A DNA stretch of 6,203 bases from Palsa-459 sp035510855 (GCA_035510855.1 DATKGG010000047.1:1-6203); one strand, 5' to 3'; positions 1 through 6,203 are shown, counted from the first letter of the stretch. Notes: generated from the sequence alone by a model not told the origin. Program-made: numbers and translations.

Positions 1-1278
1 CCGATCTGGGAGAGGATGCATGCCCTCCAGCCACCTCATTCCCCGGCTGATGGCGGGGTCCTCAGTGCCGATCACCGTGCGGTGCAACGCGAGCAGGACC
101 TCGGCGGTGTCGTCGACATCGGGATAGTTGTCGTTCTCGAACTCAAAGGACCAGCCTCCGCCGGGCGCGAGCTCGGGGCGGCGCACGGACCAGTCCCCAC
201 GCACCGTGACCTCCTCGCCGAGAAGGAATCGCGCGGCAGAATCGAGGCCGCGGTCGTCGGGGGCGATGCCCGCGTCGGCGAGCGCGGAGACCGCGAGGGC
301 GGTGTCCCAGACAGGGGACTGGCACGCCTCGATGCGACGTCCCTTGTCGTCGTCGACCGTGAAGCCGTCGAGACCCTCGATACCCGCCCGCAGCACCGGA
401 TGGTCGAGCGAGTAGCCCTGCTCGTGCAACGCGATGAGCGAGTACACCCATGGTGGCTGGATGCCGCCCCAGGAACCGTCGGCCTCCTGGCGCTGCAGGA
501 TCCAGCGCTCTGCACGTCGCAGGGCGATGCGTCGCAGCCAGCGGATCGGACGGCGCTCGTAGCGGTGCAAGAGCCGGTCGAGTTCGTCGAAGCGCCCCGC
601 CCAGCTCGTGAACGAGCGGGGGTGACGCTCGACGGCGCCCGCGCGCAACTCGTCGATGCCAAAGTCGAGACGGTGCACGGGTCGGTGCGCGCAGACTACG
701 GAGAGCGCCACGATCGTCTGACGCGCCCAGCACGCGAAGTCGTAGATGTTGAGCGGCATCCAGGTCGGCAGCAGCATGAGCTCGGGGGGGAGCACAGGCA
801 CGTCGTGCCAGGACCACAAGCCGAAGAGTGACAGCCAGATCCTCGTGAAGACACGGGAGGATTCGACGCCCCCTGCCGAGAGGATGAAGCGTGCGGCGTC
901 GCGCAGGTGCGGGGCGTCGACGGCATCCCCGCTGAGTCGCAGCGCGACGTAGGCCTCGACGGTCGTCGAGAGGTCTGGCGGCCCGCCATGGAAGTTCGCC
1001 CAGGAGCCGTCGGGTCGCTGGCGTGACCGGATCCACTTGGCGGTCGCGTCGGATTGGGTCCGGGTCCTGATGCCGAGAAACTCGCGGAGCAGCAGGTCCT
1101 CGGCGTCGATCGTGACGTTGGTCTCGAGCTCCCCCTTCCACCAGCCCGAGCCGTGCTGTTGGGAGCGCAGGGCAGCGGACGCGCTCTCGAGGCATTGGCG
1201 CGCGTCGTCGAGACCAACGGGCGGGCGCGCTTGCAGCGCGTCGCTCCGGCGCTCGTCGACGTCGAGTTGGTCCGTCAT
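1..1278 (-). CDS. shc: Squalene-hopene cyclase (partial, 3' end beyond the window)
   Basis: Cyclises squalene to hopene/hopanol in one step; a monotopic membrane enzyme that completes the pathway. My translation from the ATG at 1278 is open for 426 codons to base 1. The N-terminal part has the family block WWKGELETNVT (residues 46-56) followed by DAEDLLLREFLG. QW repeats (QxxxGxW) lie at about 41-47, 87-93 (QRPDGSW) and 264-270 (QEADGSW). Further landmarks are IYDFACWARQT (178-188), QSPVWDT (320-326) and the catalytic acid motif DVDDTAE with Asp387, Asp389 and Asp390, matching Asp374/376/377 of the Alicyclobacillus enzyme. Full-length enzymes have about 630-680 residues, so roughly the last third is missing. 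The start is set by ATGA, a 4-nt overlap with the stop of the upstream synthase gene. The last visible residues (GMHPLPDR) do not look like the usual GMQ...GGWGAFD block. Identity is very secure. Confidence 0.97.
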   Translation of the reverse strand, partial: MTDQLDVDERRSDALQARPPVGLDDARQCLESASAALRSQQHGSGWWKGELETNVTIDAEDLLLREFLGIRTRTQSDATAKWIRSRQRPDGSWANFHGGPPDLSTTVEAYVALRLSGDAVDAPHLRDAARFILSAGGVESSRVFTRIWLSLFGLWSWHDVPVLPPELMLLPTWMPLNIYDFACWARQTIVALSVVCAHRPVHRLDFGIDELRAGAVERHPRSFTSWAGRFDELDRLLHRYERRPIRWLRRIALRRAERWILQRQEADGSWGGIQPPWVYSLIALHEQGYSLDHPVLRAGIEGLDGFTVDDDKGRRIEACQSPVWDTALAVSALADAGIAPDDRGLDSAARFLLGEEVTVRGDWSVRRPELAPGGGWSFEFENDNYPDVDDTAEVLLALHRTVIGTEDPAISRGMRWLEGMHPLPDR

Positions 1279-2273
1279 CGGTCCCGCGCCACCACGAAGT
1301 CAGCGATCGCGACGAGGTGCTCGCGGGGCTCGCGCGCGAGCGGCGCGCGCTCGAGTGCAGCCAGTGCTTGGGCCAGGTGTCGCTCCCCGAGCTCGAGCGT
1401 CGCCTGCCGCGCCCCACAGGCTTCGAGGGTGGCCGACGCGGTGGCGACATCCTCGTCGCTCTCGAGGTGCCCCGACTGCCACTTACTGCCGAGTTCGATG
1501 CCCGCCGCCAGCGCGATGCAGATGGGGAGCGTCATCTTGCGGCGACGTAGGTCGCTCCCCACTGGCTTGCCTGTGACAGTCGGGTCCCCCCAGATGCCCA
1601 GCAGGTCGTCGATCGCCTGGAAGGCAATGCCGAGGTGCAGGCCGAATGCTCCAAGTGCGTCGATCGCGGGCTCACTCGCGCCTCCGAGGACCGCGCCGAG
1701 CTGTGCGGCGCACTGCAGCAGGGCCCCGGTCTTGCCAACGACCATCTCGATGCACTCGCTGAGCGCGACATCGTCGCGGTGCTCGAACGCCATGTCGAGC
1801 GCCTGCCCGGAGATCATCGACTGGGTTGCATCTGCGAGCAGCGCAGCGGCTCGAACACGACTCGACGTCGGGCGATCGAGCAGGACCTGGAGAGCGACAA
1901 TCGCAAGCGCATCGCCCGCGATGATCGCGTGGCTGACACCGCGGTCCGCCCACATTGTCGGTCGATGGCGGCGCTCCACGTCATTATCGATGATGTCGTC
2001 ATGGACGAGTGAGAAGTTGTGCACGAGCTCGATCGCTATCGCGCCATCGAGTGCCACCAGCTCGTCGGCCCCGCACGCCGCTGCGGACACGAGGACGAGG
2101 CCGGCGCGGACGTGCTTGCCGCCGCTCGAGAGGTGCTCGCCCACCGAGTTCCGCAACTCCGGGCTGAGTCGGGGGAGCGTTGCCTCGATCCCAGGTGCGA
2201 CGACCGACCTCGTTCGAGCCAGCACGTCGACAGCCACTCCGGCTGGCGCCTTGATGACCGTCTCGATGCTCAC
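1275..2273 (-). CDS. Polyprenyl (probably farnesyl) diphosphate synthase, trans-type
   Basis: Condenses isopentenyl diphosphate with allylic diphosphates in the cytoplasm; here it probably supplies the C15 substrate for HpnD. The 332-residue product has the family signatures in order: GGKHVR (51-56), the first Asp-rich motif HDDIID (Asp92, Asp93, Asp96), KTG (181-183), the second Asp-rich motif DDLLGIWGD (222-230) and a basic segment SDLRRRKMTLP (240-250). The first motif is the short DDxxD form with Phe87 and Ser88 five and four residues before it, unlike the DDxxxxD of E. coli IspA. Chain length (C15 or C20) therefore cannot be fixed from sequence; C15 is inferred from context, as for HopD of Streptomyces. 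The frame is open further upstream, but GTG at 2273 is preferred because it forms a GTGA overlap with the hpnE stop, like the other junctions, and the family similarity begins after it. Confidence 0.93.
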   Translation of the reverse strand: MSIETVIKAPAGVAVDVLARTRSVVAPGIEATLPRLSPELRNSVGEHLSSGGKHVRAGLVLVSAAACGADELVALDGAIAIELVHNFSLVHDDIIDNDVERRHRPTMWADRGVSHAIIAGDALAIVALQVLLDRPTSSRVRAAALLADATQSMISGQALDMAFEHRDDVALSECIEMVVGKTGALLQCAAQLGAVLGGASEPAIDALGAFGLHLGIAFQAIDDLLGIWGDPTVTGKPVGSDLRRRKMTLPICIALAAGIELGSKWQSGHLESDEDVATASATLEACGARQATLELGERHLAQALAALERAPLAREPREHLVAIADFVVARDR

Positions 2274-3628
2274 GGTCGAGACCCGAGCGTGGACTCGAAG
2301 CGCGACTCGGCGCCGGTCAGCCACGAGAGCGCGAATCGGGCCGCCTCGTTGCCACTGCGAACCGCACCTTCCATCGTTGCGGGCCACCCTGTGTCGCACC
2401 ACGCGCCGGCAAGGAACACGCCAGGTGTCGACGTCTGGGTGCTCGGTCGCCACGCGGCGGTGCCGGGGACACCACGGAATGTCGCGGCACGCTCACGCGT
2501 GACCACCGCGTCGACGAGCTGGGCGCGTCCCGCGTCGGGCAGCAAGGCGCCGAGAGCTGCGACAAAGGTCTCGACGAGCGTCGAGGAGCCCTCGACCATG
2601 TGCGCAGTCGCTGCCGACAGTGAAAGGGCGAGGCACTGCCCGTGGCGCAGCCCGCTTGACGTCGTGCGATCGAACACGAATTGGACTGGCGAGTCGACCG
2701 CCGCAAACATCGCCAGGTCGGTCACCGCTCGGTCGAACACGAGGTGGATGTTGACGATCGGCGAGCTACCAAGCCGGTGGGCGGTCTCGGGATCGAGCAC
2801 CCCGAGTGCGGCTGCCGCCGAGGGTGGCGTCGCAACGACGACGGCCTCGAACGCCGCGTCCTCGTCAGCGGTTCGCACGACCGACCCCATCGAGCCGAAG
2901 GTCGGCTCGACAGCGAGGACCGGCAAGCCGTGACGAACGGTGACGCCCGCATCGGCGAGAGCCCGCGAGGCGTGCTCGCCGTGGAGGGTTGCGAGTGGCA
3001 CGAGCGACCAGCCGACGTCGCCACTGTCGGCCCGGTCGAGGAGCCCTTCACGGAAGACCTTCGCCGCGAGTGCGAGCGAGGCTTGCGATGCGGGGAGGTT
3101 GATCGTGGGCAACGCGATCAGGTCCCAGAGCCGGTCGATCGCCAAGGTGGACTGCCCCTTCGCCTGCAGCCAGGCTCCGAACGTCCAGCTGTCCAGCAAC
3201 GGGTCGGTGACGTCGAGCGCGCGGAGCGCGAGGGCCGCCCGCGCCAGCCCGAGGCGGTCGCGCGCGGGCAAATGCCGGTAGGTCGCGAGCGACCATCCGA
3301 GGTGCAGCGGCGCGGGGAGTCGTTGGCGGTGCAGCGACGATCTCGTGCCTGACGGCGACAGGACCGTGACGTCCATGCGGTCCTGGAGGCAGACCTTCTC
3401 GCTCGCGCCGATCCGATCGAGCAAGGCGAGGTACGACGTGCAGCACCGCAGGAAGATGTGCTGGCCGTTGTCGAGCCACAACCCGTTGCGCTCTGTCGAG
3501 CTCGTGAGGCCCCCGAGCACTCCCCGGCGCTCGAAGAGCACGACCTCTGCGCCCGCGTCGGCAGCCGCGAGCGCCGTCGCGATGCCGGCGAGTCCGCCCC
3601 CGACGACCCCGAGCCGCCCGAGGCTCAT
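2270..3628 (-). CDS. hpnE: Hydroxysqualene dehydroxylase HpnE (squalene-associated FAD-dependent desaturase)
   Basis: Flavoprotein that reductively removes the hydroxyl of hydroxysqualene to give squalene, the third step of the HpnCDE route; older annotations call it a phytoene desaturase-like protein. The 452-residue product starts with a Rossmann dinucleotide-binding site, VVGGGLAG (8-15), followed by VVLFERRGVLGG (29-40), in which Glu33 should bind the FAD ribose. NGQHIF follows shortly after. The C-terminal FAD-contacting block, GVFLAGAWCDTGWPATMEG (403-421) then AVRSG, is typical of HpnE. The open frame reaches upstream to 3844, but that part overlaps hpnD and lacks family sequence. The ATG at 3628 is chosen because the Rossmann fold begins just after it, it forms an ATGA overlap with the hpnD stop, and a G-rich stretch lies about 7 nt upstream. 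Crt-type carotenoid desaturases are relatives, but the adjacent hpnC and hpnD support HpnE. Confidence 0.94.
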   Translation of the reverse strand: MSLGRLGVVGGGLAGIATALAAADAGAEVVLFERRGVLGGLTSSTERNGLWLDNGQHIFLRCCTSYLALLDRIGASEKVCLQDRMDVTVLSPSGTRSSLHRQRLPAPLHLGWSLATYRHLPARDRLGLARAALALRALDVTDPLLDSWTFGAWLQAKGQSTLAIDRLWDLIALPTINLPASQASLALAAKVFREGLLDRADSGDVGWSLVPLATLHGEHASRALADAGVTVRHGLPVLAVEPTFGSMGSVVRTADEDAAFEAVVVATPPSAAAALGVLDPETAHRLGSSPIVNIHLVFDRAVTDLAMFAAVDSPVQFVFDRTTSSGLRHGQCLALSLSAATAHMVEGSSTLVETFVAALGALLPDAGRAQLVDAVVTRERAATFRGVPGTAAWRPSTQTSTPGVFLAGAWCDTGWPATMEGAVRSGNEAARFALSWLTGAESRFESTLGSRP

Positions 3629-4464
3629 GGCGTCGCCCCCGCAAGGCTCCGTGCCGCCACGACCATCTTCTCCCAGGACGGGAGCGAGACACGCTGGTGT
3701 GTGACGAGAATCGGGTCTCGCTCGATGCGTCGCAGGAGGCGTCGGTAGATCCCCGCCATCGCGGCCACGCACGCACGGCTCCGCGGGTCTAGCAGTGTGA
3801 GCAACTGCAGGCCCTCGGTGAACCAGTCCTCTGCGCGACGGCATTCGAAGGCGACGAGCCGCGCGACGTCTTGTGGGGGGCCGAGCAGGTCAGGAGCGCA
3901 GTCGACGAGCTTCGCGTCCTCGGCAGGCAGATACACGCGTCCCGCGCCGCGGTCCTCGATGACGTCGCGGAGAATGTTGGTGAGCTGGAGGGCCACCCCG
4001 AGCGCGTCGGCGAGCTCATTGGCACGATCACTCGGTGCGGGGCTGAAGACGGCGAGCGACAGCCTGCCAACCGAGCCCGCCACGCTGCGGCAGTAGCCAA
4101 CGAGATCCTCGATCGTCTCGTAGTGGTCGCCGCGAACGTCGCACTCGCAGCCGTCGATGATCTCGCCGAAGCAGCTCACCGGGAGCGTGTAGCGGCGTGC
4201 GACATCGGCCACGGCAGCGAGCACGGGGTCGGAGGAATCGGCGTCGAGATCGTCGAGTTGGGTGCGGACGGCCGCGAGTGCCGTGAGCTTGTCCGCGGCC
4301 GCCAGATTCCCGTCGCCGATGTCGTCGATGCGCCGGGCCAGGGCGTAGACGGCCGACATGGCTTGACGCTCGGGGCGCCGAAGGAGCTTGATGCCGTAGG
4401 CGAAGTTCTTCGCCTCCCGGCGCGTGATCGCCTCGCACTCGACGTAGGCGTTCGTGAGGTTCAC
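3625..4464 (-). CDS. hpnD: Presqualene diphosphate synthase HpnD
   Basis: Head-to-head condensation of two farnesyl diphosphates to presqualene diphosphate, the first committed step to squalene. The 279-residue product is a class I squalene/phytoene synthase fold. The first Asp motif is in ARRIDDIGD (43-51; Asp47, Asp48, Asp51). DGCECDVR (104-111) and YCRSVAGSVGRLSLAVF (124-140) follow, then the second Asp motif LTNILRDVIEDRGAGRVYLP (161-180; Asp167, Glu170, Asp171). The early YVECEAITRREAKNFAYGI segment and the NILRDVIED motif separate it from HpnC next door. The GTG start at 4464 forms a GTGA overlap with the hpnC stop. Phytoene synthase (CrtB) is the main alternative, but I see no carotenoid genes, and hpnC and hpnE flank it directly. 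Confidence 0.95.
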   Translation of the reverse strand: MNLTNAYVECEAITRREAKNFAYGIKLLRRPERQAMSAVYALARRIDDIGDGNLAAADKLTALAAVRTQLDDLDADSSDPVLAAVADVARRYTLPVSCFGEIIDGCECDVRGDHYETIEDLVGYCRSVAGSVGRLSLAVFSPAPSDRANELADALGVALQLTNILRDVIEDRGAGRVYLPAEDAKLVDCAPDLLGPPQDVARLVAFECRRAEDWFTEGLQLLTLLDPRSRACVAAMAGIYRRLLRRIERDPILVTHQRVSLPSWEKMVVAARSLAGATP

Positions 4465-5312
4465 GGCCGTCCCCGGTCTCGCACCGTGGCCAGCAACCCG
4501 GCCGCGGTGCGCCGAAGGAGACCAACTGTGCTCGGACGGCTTCCACCTGCGAGCACGTCGGCGGAGCGCTCGAGTGCGTCCAGGGCGGCAAGCCCACCCG
4601 CGGCAAACCCGACAACCGCGACGCGCAGTCGGAATGGGAGCGTTGCCGCGAGCGGTCTGCCGTTCGCAAGCAGCTCGCGAACGCGCGCTCCCTCGCGCGC
4701 CACGAGCTGGCGCACCGGCGCACTGGCGCTTGCGGCGAGGAGGGCCGCGCGTTCGCAGCCGACACTCGCCATGTCGTCGGCTGGCATGTAGACGCGCCCT
4801 CGTGCCGCGTCCTCACCGAGGTCCTGGAGGTGCTCCACCAGCTGGAGCCCGATGCAGACTTGATCGGAGAGCGCCGTGCGCTCCGGTGAGCTCGCACCGA
4901 AGACTGACAACACGATCCTGCCCACGGGTGCTGCCGAGAGCATGCAGTAGCCGACCAGGTCGTCGTAGGTCGCATAGTGAGACACTCGCTGATCCAGGCG
5001 ATTCGCCTCGATCAGGTCTCGGAACGGTTGGACCCCTACGTCGAGCTTCGGCAGCACCGCGGCGAGGTCGCGCAGGACAGGATGCGTTGCCGAACCTGCC
5101 GCGGCTCGATCGAGCTCTGTCTCGAGCCAGTTCAGCTGTGCGAGGCGATCGCCCTCGGCTTCATCCCCGAGGTCGTCGGTCAGACGCGCGAACGCATAGA
5201 CCGCCAGCAGGTTCTCGCGGAGATCTCGAGGCAGTATGCGCGACGCGACCGGGAAGTTCTCCCCATGAGCCTTGGCACGAAGCGAGTCCCGTGCATCGAT
5301 TTGCATCCCCAT
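4461..5312 (-). CDS. hpnC: Hydroxysqualene synthase HpnC
   Basis: Converts presqualene diphosphate, made by HpnD, to hydroxysqualene by replacing diphosphate with water. The 283-residue product belongs to the squalene/phytoene synthase superfamily. It shows the HpnC hallmark HGENFPVASRILP (16-28), the first Asp motif FARLTDDLGDE (41-51), YDDLVGYCMLSAAPVGRIVL (116-135), and the second motif LQDLGEDAARGRVYMPADD (162-180; Asp164, Glu167, Asp168). The second motif has EHLQD where HpnD has TNILRD, and the last ~100 residues are Ala/Leu/Arg-rich. It is the first gene of the operon. Two in-frame ATGs compete: 5312 (4 nt after AGGAG) and 5306 (10 nt after it). Neither spacing is ideal and the difference is two residues; I report the longer form. 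Confidence 0.94.
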   Translation of the reverse strand: MGMQIDARDSLRAKAHGENFPVASRILPRDLRENLLAVYAFARLTDDLGDEAEGDRLAQLNWLETELDRAAAGSATHPVLRDLAAVLPKLDVGVQPFRDLIEANRLDQRVSHYATYDDLVGYCMLSAAPVGRIVLSVFGASSPERTALSDQVCIGLQLVEHLQDLGEDAARGRVYMPADDMASVGCERAALLAASASAPVRQLVAREGARVRELLANGRPLAATLPFRLRVAVVGFAAGGLAALDALERSADVLAGGSRPSTVGLLRRTAAGLLATVRDRGRP

Positions 5313-5316
5313 CCGG

Positions 5317-5321
5317 CTCCT
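5317..5321 (-). promoter_or_regulatory. Ribosome-binding site of hpnC (AGGAG)
   Basis: The minus strand reads AGGAG, then CCGG, then the ATG at 5312. It is the only strong Shine-Dalgarno match before hpnC and the clearest one in the operon; downstream genes have overlapping starts with only weak G-rich stretches. Its spacing does not decide between the ATGs at 5312 and 5306. Confidence 0.75.
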
Positions 5322-5350
5322 GACCTCGCGACCCCGAAGTCGATCGTGAA

Positions 5351-5384
5351 GTAACGGTGACTAGTGCGTCCAGTGCCGTTATAC
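5351..5384. promoter_or_regulatory. Imperfect inverted repeat over the -10 and probable start site (candidate operator)
   Basis: On the plus strand, gtaacggtgact (5351-5362) faces agtgccgttatac (5372-5384) across a 9-nt centre. TAACGG/CCGTTA pair perfectly in the arms, as do the inner ACT/AGT, with small insertions elsewhere. The repeat covers the -10 box and the expected transcription start, where a repressor would block polymerase. Because one arm lies upstream of the likely start, it fits DNA binding better than an RNA hairpin. The adjacent regulator is an obvious candidate ligand, but that link is inference. Confidence 0.45.
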
Positions 5385-5406
5385 GTGACAAACCTGCGAC
5401 CGTCAA
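5378..5406 (-). promoter_or_regulatory. Housekeeping sigma-type promoter of the hopanoid operon
   Basis: On the minus strand, TTGACG (5406-5401) and TATAAC (5383-5378) are separated by exactly 17 bp, each one base from the sigma-70 consensus. Transcription would begin near 5371, giving a leader of about 59 nt before hpnC. This is the only good promoter match I see in the intergenic region, and all five downstream genes overlap, so it probably drives the whole operon. Confidence 0.75.
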
Positions 5407-5485
5407 GCCATTCATTTGAGAGCGCAACGATTGGAACGGCATTGCCGGGTCGGGGCCAGCGATGTGACTCGTCAGTAACTGCTTT

Positions 5486-5507
5486 GCTCCCGCGCCGAGC
5501 CGGGAGC
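5486..5507 (-). terminator. GC-rich stem-loop downstream of the regulator gene (possible terminator)
   Basis: GCTCCCG and CGGGAGC form a perfect 7-bp stem around an 8-nt loop, starting 36 nt after the regulator's stop codon and ending about 80 bp before the operon's -35 box. On the minus strand it is followed by AAAGC, not a T-run, so it is not a classical intrinsic terminator. Many actinobacterial terminators lack a U-tract. Its position suits ending the regulator's transcript before the hopanoid promoter. Confidence 0.4.
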
Positions 5508-5529
5508 GACGAAAGGGACGCGAAGCCTC

Positions 5530-5556
5530 GTCGACTACGTCGACTATGTCGAGTGC
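5530..5556. repeat. Period-9 tandem repeat (three copies) spanning the regulator's stop codon
   Basis: The plus strand reads gtcgactac, gtcgactat, gtcgagtgc: two copies differing at one base and a third matching in the first five. On the minus strand the repeat contains the regulator's TAG stop (5546-5544) and a second in-frame TAG nine bases later. Each of the first two copies includes the palindrome GTCGAC. It may be a small local duplication; no function is evident. Confidence 0.6.
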
Positions 5557-6203
5557 AGCGCTGGTCGCAGGAGCCCTGCCACCGCGAGGTCGACGATTCT
5601 GCGTGCTGCCGGCTTGGCCGCGTTGCCCTTCGTCACGAGTCGAGGTACCAGTCGGCTCGCAAGACCCGTGGCGATGATGCCCATCACCCCGATCAGTGCT
5701 GGTTGGTGCAGAAGTTCGCCGGTCGCAACCTCGAGGAGGATGGGCGCCATTGGTCGCATGAGGTGCTGGAGCTTCTCCACTGCCTGTCGCTCGCTCATCT
5801 TGGAGGGAAGCTGGTCCAGTTGCTCGCCAACGGCGTCAACCGTCGAGCGAGCGGCGGCGATGAAAATCGCCTCCTTCGAGTCGAAGTACCGATAGAAGGA
5901 GCCTTTCGATATCTTGGCCACCCTGCAGATGTCTGCCACATTCACGCCCGCGTAGCCATGCTCGGCGAAGCTCGTCCGTGCGGTCGTCACGAGACGAGTC
6001 TCTACTTCGCCTGGGCCGGAGTTCTTCAGGTACGTGAGGATCACCCTGTCCCACATCTCTGGGCTCAGCGCGCCGTCGCGGCTGTAGGACAAGAGCTCGG
6101 GGAGCACCTCGCGGATTGCTTCCAGCGACAGTTTCCGACGCTCGCGAAGCAGTCGAATGACCACCAGGGCTTCGACATGGCGCTCGTGGTAGAGGAACTT
6201 CCC
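5544..6203 (-). CDS. MerR-TetR hybrid transcriptional regulator (partial, 5' end beyond the window)
   Basis: The frame is open to the right edge of the window, so its true start is not visible; the first internal start-like codon is the GTG at 6164. The 219 visible residues begin GKFLYHERHVEALVVIRLL and continue RERRKLSLEAIREVLPELL. This matches the wing and last helices of a MerR DNA-binding domain (Y..Y....ve.l..I..Lre...sLeeIre.L). After a linker of about 25 residues comes a full TetR helix-turn-helix (about 66-115), with the hallmarks FAEHGYAGVNVADIC, SKGSFYRYFDSKEAIF. The rest is a predicted helical ligand/dimer domain with no recognisable specificity. It lies on the same strand, 231 bp upstream of hpnC, and could control the hopanoid operon or an off-window operon. 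TetR identity is secure; the MerR part is inferred from its last ~38 residues. Confidence 0.85.
   Translation of the reverse strand, partial: GKFLYHERHVEALVVIRLLRERRKLSLEAIREVLPELLSYSRDGALSPEMWDRVILTYLKNSGPGEVETRLVTTARTSFAEHGYAGVNVADICRVAKISKGSFYRYFDSKEAIFIAAARSTVDAVGEQLDQLPSKMSERQAVEKLQHLMRPMAPILLEVATGELLHQPALIGVMGIIATGLASRLVPRLVTKGNAAKPAARRIVDLAVAGLLRPALHST

Noticed and set aside
1328..1341. A perfect 14-bp palindrome (gctcgcgcgcgagc)
   Set aside because: It lies inside the coding end of the prenyl synthase, where Arg/Ala codons readily create such GC palindromes; nothing suggests a site.
143..1450. A 435-codon minus-strand frame that could be taken as the gene in this region
   Set aside because: Its product is Arg/Pro-rich with no motif, and it overlaps shc in another frame. 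The frame from the ATG at 1278 carries the QW repeats and the DVDD catalytic motif, so it is the real one.
1054..2502. A 482-codon open frame on the plus strand
   Set aside because: It is antisense to the prenyl synthase, the start of shc and the end of hpnE, which have clear family motifs. The product is low-complexity (Ser/Arg/Ala-rich) with no recognisable domain, as expected of GC-rich shadow frames.
2019..2933. A 304-codon plus-strand open frame
   Set aside because: Antisense to hpnE and the prenyl synthase; no domain pattern and no convincing ribosome-binding site.
3629..3844. A 72-residue N-terminal extension of HpnE
   Set aside because: It lies wholly inside hpnD in another frame, has no family sequence, and the FAD-binding fold starts directly after the ATG at 3628.
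3625..5312. A carotenoid locus (phytoene synthase pair plus desaturase)
   Set aside because: The two synthase-like genes have separate HpnC and HpnD signatures, the flavoprotein has the HpnE C-terminal block, and the operon ends in squalene-hopene cyclase.
5161..5442. A 93-codon frame starting in the intergenic region and running into hpnC
   Set aside because: It spans the promoter, and much of it overlaps hpnC out of frame; the product shows no recognisable features.

Overview
The window is GC-rich, densely coded and almost entirely on the minus strand. It carries most of a hopanoid (bacterial sterol-like lipid) biosynthesis operon, with a transcriptional regulator gene upstream of it. Gene content and order (hpnC-hpnD-hpnE-prenyl diphosphate synthase-squalene/hopene cyclase), GTG starts and high-GC codon use suggest a high-GC actinobacterium. 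The order resembles the hop clusters of Streptomyces and relatives as I remember them. Genus and species cannot be read from the window.

Layout, in the direction of minus-strand transcription (high to low coordinates): (1) 6203-5544, the 3' part of a regulator whose visible start is the tail of a MerR-type DNA-binding domain, followed by a complete TetR-type helix-turn-helix and ligand domain. (2) 5543-5313, a 231-bp intergenic region holding a period-9 repeat at the regulator's stop codon, a GC-rich stem-loop (possible terminator), a near-consensus -35/-10 promoter (TTGACG, 17 bp, TATAAC), an imperfect inverted repeat over the -10 and probable start site (possible operator), and an AGGAG ribosome-binding site. 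(3) 5312-1, five biosynthetic genes, each overlapping the next by exactly 4 nt; the last, shc, runs off the left edge.

How the genes work together: the prenyl diphosphate synthase should supply C15 farnesyl diphosphate (inferred). HpnD condenses two farnesyl diphosphates to presqualene diphosphate, HpnC converts that to hydroxysqualene, HpnE reduces it to squalene, and Shc cyclises squalene to hopene/hopanol at the membrane. The operon is therefore a nearly complete C15-to-hopene route. No side-chain-elongating gene (hpnH, hpnG) is visible, but the operon may continue past the left edge.

The shc coding region was found by translating the minus strand from the ATG at 1278 to base 1; it stays open for 426 codons. 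The plus strand has several long open frames antisense to these genes, which I regard as by-products of high GC. I see no RNA genes, insertion sequences, CRISPR arrays or att sites. The pathway is known. The less ordinary parts are the apparent MerR-TetR fusion regulator and the promoter/inverted-repeat arrangement between it and hpnC.
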